Shown: positions 12,910 through 21,347 of the stretch, in pieces
Layout of the letters: each line of letters begins with the position of its first letter
How positions within the stretch are numbered: position 1 is the first letter of the stretch
From: an uncultured Prevotellaceae bacterium
Lineage (GTDB): Bacteria; Bacteroidota; Bacteroidia; Bacteroidales; Muribaculaceae
Assembly: GCA_900541935.1 (NCBI GenBank)
Contig: UQLZ01000010.1
Location: 1 to 58,778, forward strand
Direction of reading: 5' to 3'
DNA length: 58,778 nucleotides
Made by a program: the position numbers and the translations under genes
Notes under the pieces: generated by a model
Databases searched by the model: none
What the model saw: only the letters and a program-made list of their open reading frames with translations
Told to the model about the DNA's origin: nothing

Positions 12910-14631
12910 ATGAAAAAGTTACTTACTGAAAACAGACTGACAAGCACACCATACTTAGGTGCTTTTATACTAATTATTGCTATTCTGCTGACCCTTCCGT
13001 GGTTAGGATTAGGGCATTTTTATACTCGTGGTGAGCCTCGCGAAGCATTGGTTGCCGTTGCTATGATGGATCAGGGAAACTACATACTCCCCTTCTTCCA
13101 AGGCGATTTTGCTTTCAAACCGCCAATGCTACACTGGCTAATATCTCTATTCTCATTACCACAAGGATACGTTTCTGAGTATTCCGCAAGGTTCCCCTCT
13201 GCCCTTGCAGAAATTCTTATGGCATTTGCATTTTTCACTTTCTACGCAAAGCGCATCAACCCAAAACGCTCATTTTTGGCAACTCTCCTAATGCTCACAT
13301 GCTTTGAGGTGCATCGTGCAGCAATGACTTGCCGCGTTGACATGGTTTTGATGGCGTTTACCGTTGGCGAAATTATGGCTCTTTACAAATGGTATGAAAA
13401 AGGCTTGAAAGGATTGCCAATATTAGCATCGGTTCTCGCTTCTGGTGCTATCCTTACCAAAGGGCCTGTCGGAGTTATCCTACCTGCATTCGCACTAACT
13501 GTTTTCCTTGCCATAAATAAAGTTGGCTTCTGGAAAATCTTTTGGTCTTTGACGAAACTAACAATTCTCTCCTCTATATTACCAGCAATGTGGTATATCG
13601 CAGCATACGCACAGGGAGGAGAAAAATTCTTGAACCTTGTTATTGAAGAAAATTTTGGCAGATTCCTTGGTAAAATGTCATACGAGAGCCATGAACATGG
13701 ACCTCTATTTACCATTCCTTTACTGCTTTCCGGTCTTATCCCATTTACGCTAATTTTACTATTCGGACTTTTTACAGTCAAATTCAGTAAAATCAGGATA
13801 AACAAAACTGCAATATCAAGAACATGGGATAAAATCATGTCAATGGACAAGGTACACCTATTTGCTCTCGTAACTGCAGTTTGTATCTTCATTTTCTACT
13901 GCATTCCTAAGAGCAAACGCAGCGTATATCTGCTGCCAATGTATCCTTTTGTAGCTATTTTAATGGTTGAATACATTATATACTTATACAAGGAGCAAAG
14001 GCGTGTACTCAAATCATATTCTATACTGATTGCCTGGCTTGCATCAATCTATAGCATTATACTTATCGCAATCCAGTTTATTGATATCGACTTCCTTGGA
14101 ACATCACGCTCTCAAAGACGTTTAGGCTACCAATTAGCAGAATTGCAGAATTTTGAGATTAACGCATACTATCTGTCTATGACTCTTCTGCCTTTGGCTT
14201 CTGTTATTGCTATTTATCTTTTCAGAAGGAGCAAATATGCATTCATAAGTGCTGTTTTTGTTCCCTGGACTATGATGACTATCACACTTGATGCAATAAT
14301 AAACCCCGCATTAAAAAACTGCGTTCCTGACTATTACTTTGCTGAGGAAATAAAAAAATTGGATTACGACGGCAGAATATATTTTTACTGTCCTGCTAAC
14401 GAATGGGAAGAAAACATATTTACCGTTGACTATTATCTGAATAACAGAACAAAAGAATTTTCATATAAAATGGACTTGCCTAAAAGCGGATACATTTTGG
14501 TCAAGGAAGGTAATATAGAGAAACTTAATAAAGAACTTGAAGGCGTAAAACTCATAGAAACCATAAGAACTGCCAACGAATTTACTTCTTTCAGAGGCAA
14601 CTGCATGCTCTTCAAATTCTCAAAAGAATAA
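12910..14631 (+). CDS. ArnT-like glycosyltransferase, family 39 (GT-C)
   Basis: A 573-aa integral membrane protein with about 11-12 helices. The first periplasmic loop carries FYTRGEPREALVAVAMMDQG, with acidic residues where ArnT/PMT enzymes bind metal and the lipid-phosphate sugar donor, followed by KPPMLHWL. The C-terminal about 100 residues form a soluble domain. It should transfer a sugar from a polyprenyl-phosphate donor to lipid A, a glycan or a protein in the periplasm; the acceptor is not predictable. Confidence 0.85.
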   Translation: MKKLLTENRLTSTPYLGAFILIIAILLTLPWLGLGHFYTRGEPREALVAVAMMDQGNYILPFFQGDFAFKPPMLHWLISLFSLPQGYVSEYSARFPSALAEILMAFAFFTFYAKRINPKRSFLATLLMLTCFEVHRAAMTCRVDMVLMAFTVGEIMALYKWYEKGLKGLPILASVLASGAILTKGPVGVILPAFALTVFLAINKVGFWKIFWSLTKLTILSSILPAMWYIAAYAQGGEKFLNLVIEENFGRFLGKMSYESHEHGPLFTIPLLLSGLIPFTLILLFGLFTVKFSKIRINKTAISRTWDKIMSMDKVHLFALVTAVCIFIFYCIPKSKRSVYLLPMYPFVAILMVEYIIYLYKEQRRVLKSYSILIAWLASIYSIILIAIQFIDIDFLGTSRSQRRLGYQLAELQNFEINAYYLSMTLLPLASVIAIYLFRRSKYAFISAVFVPWTMMTITLDAIINPALKNCVPDYYFAEEIKKLDYDGRIYFYCPANEWEENIFTVDYYLNNRTKEFSYKMDLPKSGYILVKEGNIEKLNKELEGVKLIETIRTANEFTSFRGNCMLFKFSKE

Positions 14632-14658
14632 AGTTTTTATCTCCAAATTGACTAAACG

Positions 14659-14700
14659 AAAAAGAGAAAAGACAAAATAAATTGGTCTTTTCTCTTTTTT
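14659..14700 (+). terminator. Intrinsic terminator after the GT39-like gene
   Basis: A 15-bp stem (AAAAAGAGAAAAGAC 14659-14673 with 14685-14699) followed by T residues, 28 nt after the stop. Confidence 0.88.
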
Positions 14701-14717
14701 CTACCCATACATTGCAC

Positions 14718-14725
14718 TAATTTTG
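14718..14725 (+). promoter_or_regulatory. -7 promoter element of the TIGR02757-aroA operon
   Basis: TAATTTTG, 17 bp upstream of the TTG start at 14743. The -33 region falls in the T-run of the preceding terminator. Confidence 0.45.
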
Positions 14726-14742
14726 TAAAAACATTTACTGCA

Positions 14743-15546
14743 TTGGAAAAATTCACACCAGAACTAATAGAATTACTTGAAACGGAAGCACACCGTATCA
14801 ATAATATAGACTTTATATCAAAGGACCCCGTTCAATTTCCACGGAGGTTCAGCGACATACGCGACATTGAAATAGTTGCATTCCTATCTGCAACCATCGC
14901 ATGGGGAAACCGTAAAATGATTTGTAACAACTGTGAAAAGATGCTCAAACTGATGGACTACCAACCATATAACTACATCTCAGATTGCGGTTATGAAGAC
15001 TTGGGCGAGCGTTTCAATATTCACAGAACCTTCTTCTCTGATGACTTCACCCATTTTCTAAAGGGTTTAAAACTCATATACGACAATTACGGAACCCTAA
15101 ACGATTTCGCTAAAAGCAAGAATATTTCTGAAAGCGAAACGCCTTCATGGCTACTTGCCGATGAAATGAGAAAAGCATTCGAAGAAGCAAACGGTGAGCC
15201 AAATTCACGGTGCATTCCAGGCAATACTGATAAAACGGCTTTAAAAAGAATCAATATGGCTTTGCGATGGCTTGTCCGTACCGACGGAATTGTTGATATG
15301 GGAGTTTGGGACTGCGTAAAGCCATCACAGTTATTCATTCCTCTTGACGTTCACGTTGGAAACACCGCCCGCAAATTAGGTTTGCTGCAACGAAGGTCAA
15401 ACGATAAGCAAGCAACAATTCTACTTACCGAGCAACTCCGCAAATTCAATCCAGAAGACCCTGTTATTTATGATTATGCTCTCTTCGGATTGGGTATTTC
15501 CGGAAAACTTAACGAAGAATGTTATGAATTACAAAATTACATATAA
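14743..15546 (+). CDS. TIGR02757 (DUF2400) family protein
   Basis: A 267-aa soluble helical protein of the TIGR02757 family, conserved in Bacteroidetes and found elsewhere. Typical segments are FPRRFSDIRDIEIVAFLSATIAWGNRKMI and KRINMALRWLVRTDGIVDMGVWD, then SQLFIPLDVHVGNTARKLGL. The pattern hints at a helix-hairpin-helix glycosylase-like fold, but no activity is established. The start is a TTG (no ATG is available in the right place). Its 3' end overlaps the aroA start by 23 nt, so the two are translationally linked. Confidence 0.88.
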   Translation: MEKFTPELIELLETEAHRINNIDFISKDPVQFPRRFSDIRDIEIVAFLSATIAWGNRKMICNNCEKMLKLMDYQPYNYISDCGYEDLGERFNIHRTFFSDDFTHFLKGLKLIYDNYGTLNDFAKSKNISESETPSWLLADEMRKAFEEANGEPNSRCIPGNTDKTALKRINMALRWLVRTDGIVDMGVWDCVKPSQLFIPLDVHVGNTARKLGLLQRRSNDKQATILLTEQLRKFNPEDPVIYDYALFGLGISGKLNEECYELQNYI

Positions 15547-16774
15547 TAATGGTCAATCTTTTTGCGTTCCCCTTCCAGCTTCGAAGAGCATTACCAACAG
15601 AATGCTAATTATTCAGGCTTTATCAGGAGAGAAAGGCTGTCTGCAAAACATTGCCAAATGTGATGATACAGACGCCATGCTGAAAGCATTTTCTGATTAT
15701 GACAATGGACAAAACCTGATTAACATCGGTGCGGCAGGAACAGCAATGCGCTTCCTCACGGCATATTTTGCACTAAAGGCTGAAAGGGAAATAACCCTTG
15801 ACGGGTCGGAAAGGATGAGACAAAGACCTATTAAGGAGTTAGTCGATACATTAAAGGCATGTGGAGCAGATATCGAATATATTTCTATAAACAACAAAAA
15901 GAACAATACCTGTCCTCCTCTAAAGATAAAGGGCAAACAACTAAAAGCAGAAACAATAGAAATTAACGGCAATATAAGTTCGCAATATATTTCCGCTATA
16001 ATGATGATTGCCCCATACATTAAAGGTGGTGCAAAAATCAAGATTATCGGAGAATCTGTATCACGACCATATATAGAAATGACTGCCTCCCTAATGAACA
16101 GGTTCGGTGCAAAAGTAACACTAAAAGACTCCGAAATAATTATTGAAGAAGGAAAATACAGCAATGTAAATATCACCGTTGAAAGTGATTGGTCCGCAGC
16201 AAGTTATTGGTATGAAATAAAATCAATTATACCAAATCTTGAGATAGTTCTTATGGGTCTTAATAAATGCAGCGACCAAGGAGACAGCCACATCGCTGAA
16301 TATTTCACCAAACTTGGCGTAACAACCACTTTTACCGAAAAAGGCGTTACTCTCGGATATGATGAAACAAAGGTTACTGACTCTCTAACTATTGACCTTA
16401 CAGACCAACCAGACCTCGCACAAACTTTTGCCGTCACTGCGTGCTTAAAAGGTATTCCTTTTAAAATTACAGGTCTTAGCACTTTGAAAATCAAAGAGAC
16501 AGATCGTATGGCTGCACTAATTAGCGAATTGGCGAAACTGGGTTACAAAATAACGGAAGTTGACAACTCCACACTAATATGGGATGGAAGCACGATACCA
16601 ACAAACAAAAAAATAGAAATAGAAACATATAAGGACCACAGAATGGCAATGGCATTTGCTCCAGCAGCAAAATTTTTACCCGGCATAACTATACTCGATG
16701 CAGGAGTGGTTTCAAAATCATACCCGGAATACTGGAAACATCTGCAAAAAATTGGCTTTAAAATGGAGGAATAA
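15524..16774 (+). CDS. aroA: 3-phosphoshikimate 1-carboxyvinyltransferase (EPSP synthase)
   Basis: 416 aa from ATG 15524, inside the end of the preceding gene; the frame is open from 15470. It joins PEP and shikimate-3-phosphate in chorismate synthesis. Recognisable: PLPASKSITNRMLI (about 15-28, catalytic Lys), the GAAGTAMRFLTAYFA loop, ERMRQRPI, GNISSQYISAIM, and near the C-terminus LKIKETDRMAAL and YKDHRMAMAFA. The compact Bacteroidetes form lacks some insertions of the E. coli enzyme. Nothing suggests inactivity. Confidence 0.93.
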   Translation: MNYKITYNNGQSFCVPLPASKSITNRMLIIQALSGEKGCLQNIAKCDDTDAMLKAFSDYDNGQNLINIGAAGTAMRFLTAYFALKAEREITLDGSERMRQRPIKELVDTLKACGADIEYISINNKKNNTCPPLKIKGKQLKAETIEINGNISSQYISAIMMIAPYIKGGAKIKIIGESVSRPYIEMTASLMNRFGAKVTLKDSEIIIEEGKYSNVNITVESDWSAASYWYEIKSIIPNLEIVLMGLNKCSDQGDSHIAEYFTKLGVTTTFTEKGVTLGYDETKVTDSLTIDLTDQPDLAQTFAVTACLKGIPFKITGLSTLKIKETDRMAALISELAKLGYKITEVDNSTLIWDGSTIPTNKKIEIETYKDHRMAMAFAPAAKFLPGITILDAGVVSKSYPEYWKHLQKIGFKMEE

Positions 16775-16776
16775 TA

Positions 16777-17211
16777 ATGAAAGGAGCATTAATTATACTG
16801 GCAATAACCTGCATTACTGGTTTTATACTTTACATTTTCCATAAAATCTCGGAAAAGAAGCAAGAGGGGAAAGAACCCGAAATTCAAGAAGAAGAGCCAA
16901 AAGAAGAAGAATGCTGTGGGATGCACCTAACTTGCGAAAAAGACACATTGATAACCACCTCAACAGAAATAATATATTATGATGATGAGGAACTGGACCA
17001 ATGGGCTGGGACAAAACCAGAAGAATATAGCGAAGAACAGATAGAGCATTTTCGAGACATTCTTCTTACCCTACTTCCTGAAGACATTGCCGGATGGGCT
17101 AAGTCTCTAAAACTGCGAAACATCGCTCTACCTACCGTTGTACGCGATGAACTGATAATGATAGTTCAAGAGGCTCGCGAGGAAAAAACTAAAAGAGAGA
17201 TTGGACAATAA
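16777..17211 (+). CDS. Conserved hypothetical membrane-anchored protein downstream of aroA
   Basis: 144 aa. An N-terminal membrane helix (about 3-21, LIILAITCITGFILYIF), a Glu/Lys-rich linker, then ECCGMHLTCEKD with three cysteines and a C-terminal helical domain (YYDDEELDQWAGTKPEEYSEEQIEHFRDIL ... EDIAGWAKSLKLRNIALP). From memory this family often follows aroA in Bacteroidetes and is sometimes labelled phospholipase without evidence. It starts 2 nt after the aroA stop. Its last 23 bp overlap the convergent small membrane gene. Confidence 0.78.
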   Translation: MKGALIILAITCITGFILYIFHKISEKKQEGKEPEIQEEEPKEEECCGMHLTCEKDTLITTSTEIIYYDDEELDQWAGTKPEEYSEEQIEHFRDILLTLLPEDIAGWAKSLKLRNIALPTVVRDELIMIVQEAREEKTKREIGQ

Positions 17212-17404
17212 CCGCATCCATACCTAACACAGCAATTCCAATCACCGCATAAACGATGCGAGCAATAGTCCTGCTAAATGTTCCAGTCAGCAACTTTGCA
17301 TTTGAACTATTGAAAAACCAATCCCAATTAAAAATTGCAGCCAGCAGCGAAAGCATGCCGGCTACAAAAAATAATATACAGATAAATATCGTTGCAATAA
17401 CCAT
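17189..17404 (-). CDS. Small membrane protein, Imm17-like
   Basis: 71 aa with two membrane helices (about 1-25 and 46-68) separated by FNWDWFFNSSNAKLLTGTFSRTIARIVY. The NWDWFFNS...R..AR..Y pattern is what databases call the immunity 17 family in Bacteroidetes. In this genomic position, next to tsaE, a housekeeping membrane role is as likely as toxin immunity, since no polymorphic toxin is nearby. It follows tsaE by 4 nt on the same strand and overlaps the convergent gene by 23 bp. Confidence 0.72.
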   Translation of the reverse strand: MVIATIFICILFFVAGMLSLLAAIFNWDWFFNSSNAKLLTGTFSRTIARIVYAVIGIAVLGMDAVIVQSLF

Positions 17405-17408
17405 AGCC

Positions 17409-17837
17409 CTATTCTGGAAGAGTTACAGAGATTACTCGCGTATCATCATCTTCAACAGTTACATGAACTGCAACAGTATCTGCCGGCAACAAATTCTCTA
17501 TTCTCTCCGGCCATTCAATAAGGCATACTGCTCCTGAATCAAAATAATCCTCAACGCCAATATCGCATGCTTCATCTTCATTTTCAAGACGATAGCAATC
17601 AAAATGATAAATTAACTCCGCTGTTGACTCCGAGCGATACTCATTAATAATAGAAAATGATGGAGAATTGGTAATATCCTCAACGCCAAGCACCTCACAT
17701 AAAGCATTGATAAAAGTTGTCTTTCCTGCTCCCATATTGCCGTAAAAGGCAAAAACAGTATAGTCACCCATCTCTTCGACAAATTCCTTTGCCGCCTCAT
17801 GGATATTTTCCAATGATGTAATTCTTATTGATTTCAT
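17409..17837 (-). CDS. tsaE: tRNA threonylcarbamoyladenosine biosynthesis ATPase TsaE
   Basis: A 142-aa P-loop ATPase of the t6A37 modification complex (TsaB-TsaD-TsaE). Walker A GNMGAGKTT (about 33-41) is followed by the family signature TNSPSFSIINEY and YHFDCYRLENEDE, and by CLIEWPERIENLLP. Length is typical. It is followed 4 nt downstream by the small membrane gene. A -7 element TACTTTTG (17857-17864, minus strand) lies 20 bp upstream. Confidence 0.93.
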   Translation of the reverse strand: MKSIRITSLENIHEAAKEFVEEMGDYTVFAFYGNMGAGKTTFINALCEVLGVEDITNSPSFSIINEYRSESTAELIYHFDCYRLENEDEACDIGVEDYFDSGAVCLIEWPERIENLLPADTVAVHVTVEDDDTRVISVTLPE

Positions 17838-17856
17838 ACTTCTCTTTTAATTATTA

Positions 17857-17864
17857 CAAAAGTA
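17857..17864 (-). promoter_or_regulatory. -7 promoter element of tsaE
   Basis: Minus-strand TACTTTTG, an exact TAnnTTTG match. Confidence 0.5.
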
Positions 17865-17948
17865 AGTATTTTATCTGAAATTTTGTCTATTGGGAGAAAA
17901 TTATCGGCAAAAAGTTTACTATTATTGTTTTGTTTTATAGAATTTACT

Positions 17949-17956
17949 TATCTTTG
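17949..17956 (+). promoter_or_regulatory. -7 promoter element of the outer-membrane barrel gene
   Basis: TATCTTTG, 72 bp upstream of the ATG at 18028. TTTG/ATTG candidates for -33 lie at 17923-17932 with 16-22 bp spacers. Confidence 0.5.
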
Positions 17957-18027
17957 GAATACAAAGGTTGCGGTTTGTTTATAACAGTAAATATAACGAC
18001 AAACGCACCTTTACTATATTAATCATT

Positions 18028-18753
18028 ATGAAGAAAATAATACTTACATTAGCCCTCGCTGTAGCTGCATTATCAGTTTTTGCTGCAGAATTTGTCGATA
18101 AGTCGGCATCATCAAAAGTAATCTCCTTTGGAGTAAGATTTGGTTATAACACTTCCGGACAACACGCTTCTCTCAATAGACTGCCAGGGAAAAAAGATTT
18201 TGACTGGGGTTCAGGATGGACTGCTGGTGCCGTTATTGACTTAAACGTTAGAAACTACTTTTCAATACAACCGGGTATCTTTTATGAAAACCGTAGTTTT
18301 GACTACTCTATCATTGATAGCAACCGAAATACACAATCTCTTAACAACACTCTCGGACATGCACGATTTAACTCGTTTACTATTCCTGTCCTCGCCTCTT
18401 TCAAATTCAACATATCAAACGCTATGCAATGGGTTGCTGAAGCAGGTCCATACTTCGCTTTTGGATTAGGAGGAGATGAAGATATTGAAGAAATTTCAAC
18501 TTTAGTTTCAAGTTCTCCAGATACTCCAAGTTCTTATAAATATCAAACATACAAACGCGACTACTACGGTGATAACAGCGAATGGCAACACAAAAAATTC
18601 CATTGGGGTCTGAAAATCGGTACTGGTTTGAAGTTCCTCCGCAATTTTTCTGCCATGATACACTACCAAATGGGACTTAAAAACATATCCAAGCACCCAG
18701 ACTGGTCTGTTAAAGAAAGAAACTTCTCTGTTTCTCTTGGATACGATTTTTAA
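18028..18753 (+). CDS. Outer-membrane beta-barrel protein (porin-family, PorT-like fold)
   Basis: 241 aa from ATG 18028. A clear signal peptide MKKIILTLALAVAALSVFAA precedes alternating amphipathic strands (FGVRFGYNTSG, YFSIQPGIFYENRSF, FTIPVLASFKFN, KIGTGLKFLRNFSAMIHYQMG), ending NFSVSLGYDF with a terminal Phe, the usual barrel-assembly signal. This is the OMP_b-brl_2 type of 8-10-stranded small barrel common in Bacteroidetes. Specific function unknown. It ends in the repeat-type terminator at 18780. Confidence 0.85.
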   Translation: MKKIILTLALAVAALSVFAAEFVDKSASSKVISFGVRFGYNTSGQHASLNRLPGKKDFDWGSGWTAGAVIDLNVRNYFSIQPGIFYENRSFDYSIIDSNRNTQSLNNTLGHARFNSFTIPVLASFKFNISNAMQWVAEAGPYFAFGLGGDEDIEEISTLVSSSPDTPSSYKYQTYKRDYYGDNSEWQHKKFHWGLKIGTGLKFLRNFSAMIHYQMGLKNISKHPDWSVKERNFSVSLGYDF

Positions 18754-18780
18754 TTCAAAGACATAAAAACAATCACTAAG

Positions 18781-18819
18781 GGGTTGTGTCAAAATGCAAA
18801 TTTTGATGCAACTTTTTTT
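18781..18819 (+). terminator. Terminator hairpin, repeat copy A
   Basis: A 13-bp stem with two G-T wobbles (18783-18795 with 18800-18812), GCAA loop, then seven Ts. In the transcript direction it reads GGTTGTGTCAAAATGCAAA then TTTTGATGCAAC. Nearly the same sequence ends two other genes (copies at 26442 and 37652). Confidence 0.85.
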
Positions 18820-18937
18820 AGGTGCCTTAGATTTAACAAAAGCCAAAATACCCAAACACAATAAAACAGGCATATTTGCGTTATTTATTAATGAATTCTA
18901 AAAATTAGGAATCGACCTAAAAAACAATTGACTACAC

Positions 18938-20908
18938 ATGAAATTTTCATACAAGATATTGCTGCTTTTTACCGCAGTATTGATACTATACGGTTGCCGT
19001 AGTGCAAAACTATCCGTTGCTGACGAGCAGTTCGCCAGAGGAGAATATTATAATGCGGCATCAACATACAAAAAGGTTTACAACAAACTACGCACCAAGG
19101 AAGAACGTCCTCAAAGAGGTATTGTTGCTTACCGAATGGGAAACTGTTACAGACTGATGAACAACTCATCACGCGCTGCCGCCGCTTTTCAAAACGCAAT
19201 CAGATACAAATATCCTGACAGTACCGCTATTCTATATCTGGCACAGTCGCTGCACAAGCAGGGAAAATATGTTGCAGCAAAAAAGGCTTATGAGGAATAT
19301 TCCGCACTCAATCCGACTGACACCTTAGCACTTATAGGTATTGAGGGTTGCAATAATGCAATCAAATGGAAAGAAGCTCCAACGAGGTACGAGGTAAAGA
19401 CTGCAAAGCTGTTCAACTCTCGCAGATCTGACTTCTGCCCAATGCTTTACGGCTCTGATTATGACCAAATCTACATTACATCAACAACCGAAAAAGCCAT
19501 GGGCGACAAAAAAAGTGAAATTACCGGTATGAAAAATGCCGACCTTTTTGTTGCAAAGAAAAATGAACGTGGAGAATGGGAAAGACCGGAACCTCTTGAA
19601 GGGGATTTTAACACAGAATTTGATGAAGGTATAGTTTCATTCTCCCCAGACGGTCAAACAATGTACCTAACCAAAGCAAGACGCGACCCAAACGTCTCCA
19701 CTTCGGTAGAAATTTACACTTCAACTCGCTCTGACGCACAATGGAGTGCCCCTCAAAAATTTGAAGTTATTCCAGATACACTCTCAACATTCGGTCACCC
19801 TGCTGTTTCCCATGATGGCGAATACCTTTATTTTGTAAGCAACATGCCTGGTGGATATGGAGGTAAGGATATCTGGAGAATATCACTAAAAGAAAGACAG
19901 GGTAGTCTTTTAAACCTTGGTCCTGACATTAACACGGCTGGCGACGAGGATTTTCCGTATGTACGTAATGACGGCACCCTATATTTTTCTTCCGACGGTC
20001 ACCCAGGAATGGGCGGACTTGACATTTTCAAGGCTATCCCGCTTGAAAATAACCACTGGCAAATAGAAAATATGAGAAACCCTATCAATTCGGCTGGTGA
20101 CGATTTCGGCATAACTTTTGCCAATGGTGAAAATGGTTATTTCTCATCAAACCGCGGTGACGCAAGAGGCTATGACCATATATTCAGTTTCGCATATAAT
20201 CCTGTTAAGGTAACTATTGAAGGAACAGTACTCGACAAGGATGAGGAACCTGTCAAAAACGCAATTATCCGTATTGTTGGTAACGATGGTACAATCCAAA
20301 AGGAAGTTGCCCGCGATGACGGTTCTTTCAAATTCTCTCTTCAAAGAGGCGTTAAATACGTTATGCTTGCAGGTGCGAAAGGATACCTTAACCAGCGTCA
20401 GGAATTTGAGTCTGACACTACTCAAGAAGACGCAAACTATTGGGTTGACTTTATCCTGCCAGCAATAAACAAGCCTTCACTTATTGAAAATGTCTTCTAC
20501 GATTTCGACAAAGCAGACTTGCGCCCGGAAACAAAAACAGCCCTCGATGAATTGGTGGTTATTCTAAACGAAAACCCGAATGTAACTATTGAAATGGCTT
20601 CACATACCGACAGGTGGGGTTCTGACAAATACAATAACGAATTGTCACAGCGTCGCGCTCAATCGGTTATTGACTACCTTATTTCCAAAGGTATCAATAA
20701 GGAGCGACTACAACCTCACGGATATGGCAAGACGAAGCCTAAAACAATAACAAAGCGCTTGGCAAAACTTTATCCTCAATTCAAGGAAGGTACTTTACTT
20801 GATGAAAAATTCATCAACACACTTTCGGAAGAAGACCAGGATGCGGCAGACCAAATCAACCGAAGAACGGAATTCCAAGTACTTTCGCTAACATTCCAAA
20901 TGAACTAA
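18938..20908 (+). CDS. PorE-like OmpA-family lipoprotein (TPR, beta-propeller, regulatory domain, OmpA)
   Basis: A 656-aa lipoprotein with lipobox LILYGC. Order of domains: TPR-like helices (about 28-145), a PD40/TolB-like beta-propeller (about 155-425, SFSPDGQTMYLTKA, VSHDGEYLYFVSN, YFSSDGHPGMGGLDIF), a carboxypeptidase-regulatory beta-sandwich (about 427-505) and a C-terminal OmpA peptidoglycan-binding domain (NVFYDFDKADLRPE ... NNELSQRRAQSVIDYL). This four-part layout is that of PorE of the type IX secretion system, which anchors the machine to peptidoglycan. Paralogues with the same layout exist, so the exact role is open. Next gene starts 2 nt after. Confidence 0.85.
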   Translation: MKFSYKILLLFTAVLILYGCRSAKLSVADEQFARGEYYNAASTYKKVYNKLRTKEERPQRGIVAYRMGNCYRLMNNSSRAAAAFQNAIRYKYPDSTAILYLAQSLHKQGKYVAAKKAYEEYSALNPTDTLALIGIEGCNNAIKWKEAPTRYEVKTAKLFNSRRSDFCPMLYGSDYDQIYITSTTEKAMGDKKSEITGMKNADLFVAKKNERGEWERPEPLEGDFNTEFDEGIVSFSPDGQTMYLTKARRDPNVSTSVEIYTSTRSDAQWSAPQKFEVIPDTLSTFGHPAVSHDGEYLYFVSNMPGGYGGKDIWRISLKERQGSLLNLGPDINTAGDEDFPYVRNDGTLYFSSDGHPGMGGLDIFKAIPLENNHWQIENMRNPINSAGDDFGITFANGENGYFSSNRGDARGYDHIFSFAYNPVKVTIEGTVLDKDEEPVKNAIIRIVGNDGTIQKEVARDDGSFKFSLQRGVKYVMLAGAKGYLNQRQEFESDTTQEDANYWVDFILPAINKPSLIENVFYDFDKADLRPETKTALDELVVILNENPNVTIEMASHTDRWGSDKYNNELSQRRAQSVIDYLISKGINKERLQPHGYGKTKPKTITKRLAKLYPQFKEGTLLDEKFINTLSEEDQDAADQINRRTEFQVLSLTFQMN

Positions 20909-20909
20909 A

Positions 20910-21344
20910 ATGGAAGAAGATATCAGGTTTATGCAATTTGCCATTGCTGAAGCAAAGACAGCGGAAGCAGCGGGTGAAGTGCCCATTGGAGCAGTGATAG
21001 TATGCAACGGCAGAATAATAGCAAGGGCACACAACCTTACAGAAACCCTTACCGACGTTACTGCCCATGCTGAAATGCAAGCCATAACGTCTGCAGCGGC
21101 AAATCTCGGAGGAAAATATCTGACGGACTGCACCTTATACGTAACTATCGAACCTTGCCTAATGTGTGCTGGTGCCTTGGCTTGGAGCCAGATAAAAAGG
21201 ATAGTATATGGTGCTGACGATGACAAACGGGGATTTCATACATACTGCCAATCTCCGTTCCACCCAAAAACCACTATAACAAAAGGCATTTTGGCTGAAG
21301 AATGTGCGACTCTTGTCAAAGAGTTCTTTAAAAAGAAAAGATAG
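20910..21344 (+). CDS. tadA: tRNA adenosine(34) deaminase TadA
   Basis: 144 aa. The zinc-dependent deaminase motifs are intact: H53-A-E55 in TAHAEMQA, and PC83-LMC86. It converts A34 to inosine in tRNA-Arg(ACG), and such a tRNA is encoded in this window at 5113-5186. Normal length. It begins 2 nt after the PorE-like gene, so probably co-transcribed, and ends 3 bp from the convergent metH stop. Confidence 0.94.
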   Translation: MEEDIRFMQFAIAEAKTAEAAGEVPIGAVIVCNGRIIARAHNLTETLTDVTAHAEMQAITSAAANLGGKYLTDCTLYVTIEPCLMCAGALAWSQIKRIVYGADDDKRGFHTYCQSPFHPKTTITKGILAEECATLVKEFFKKKR

Positions 21345-21347
21345 TTG

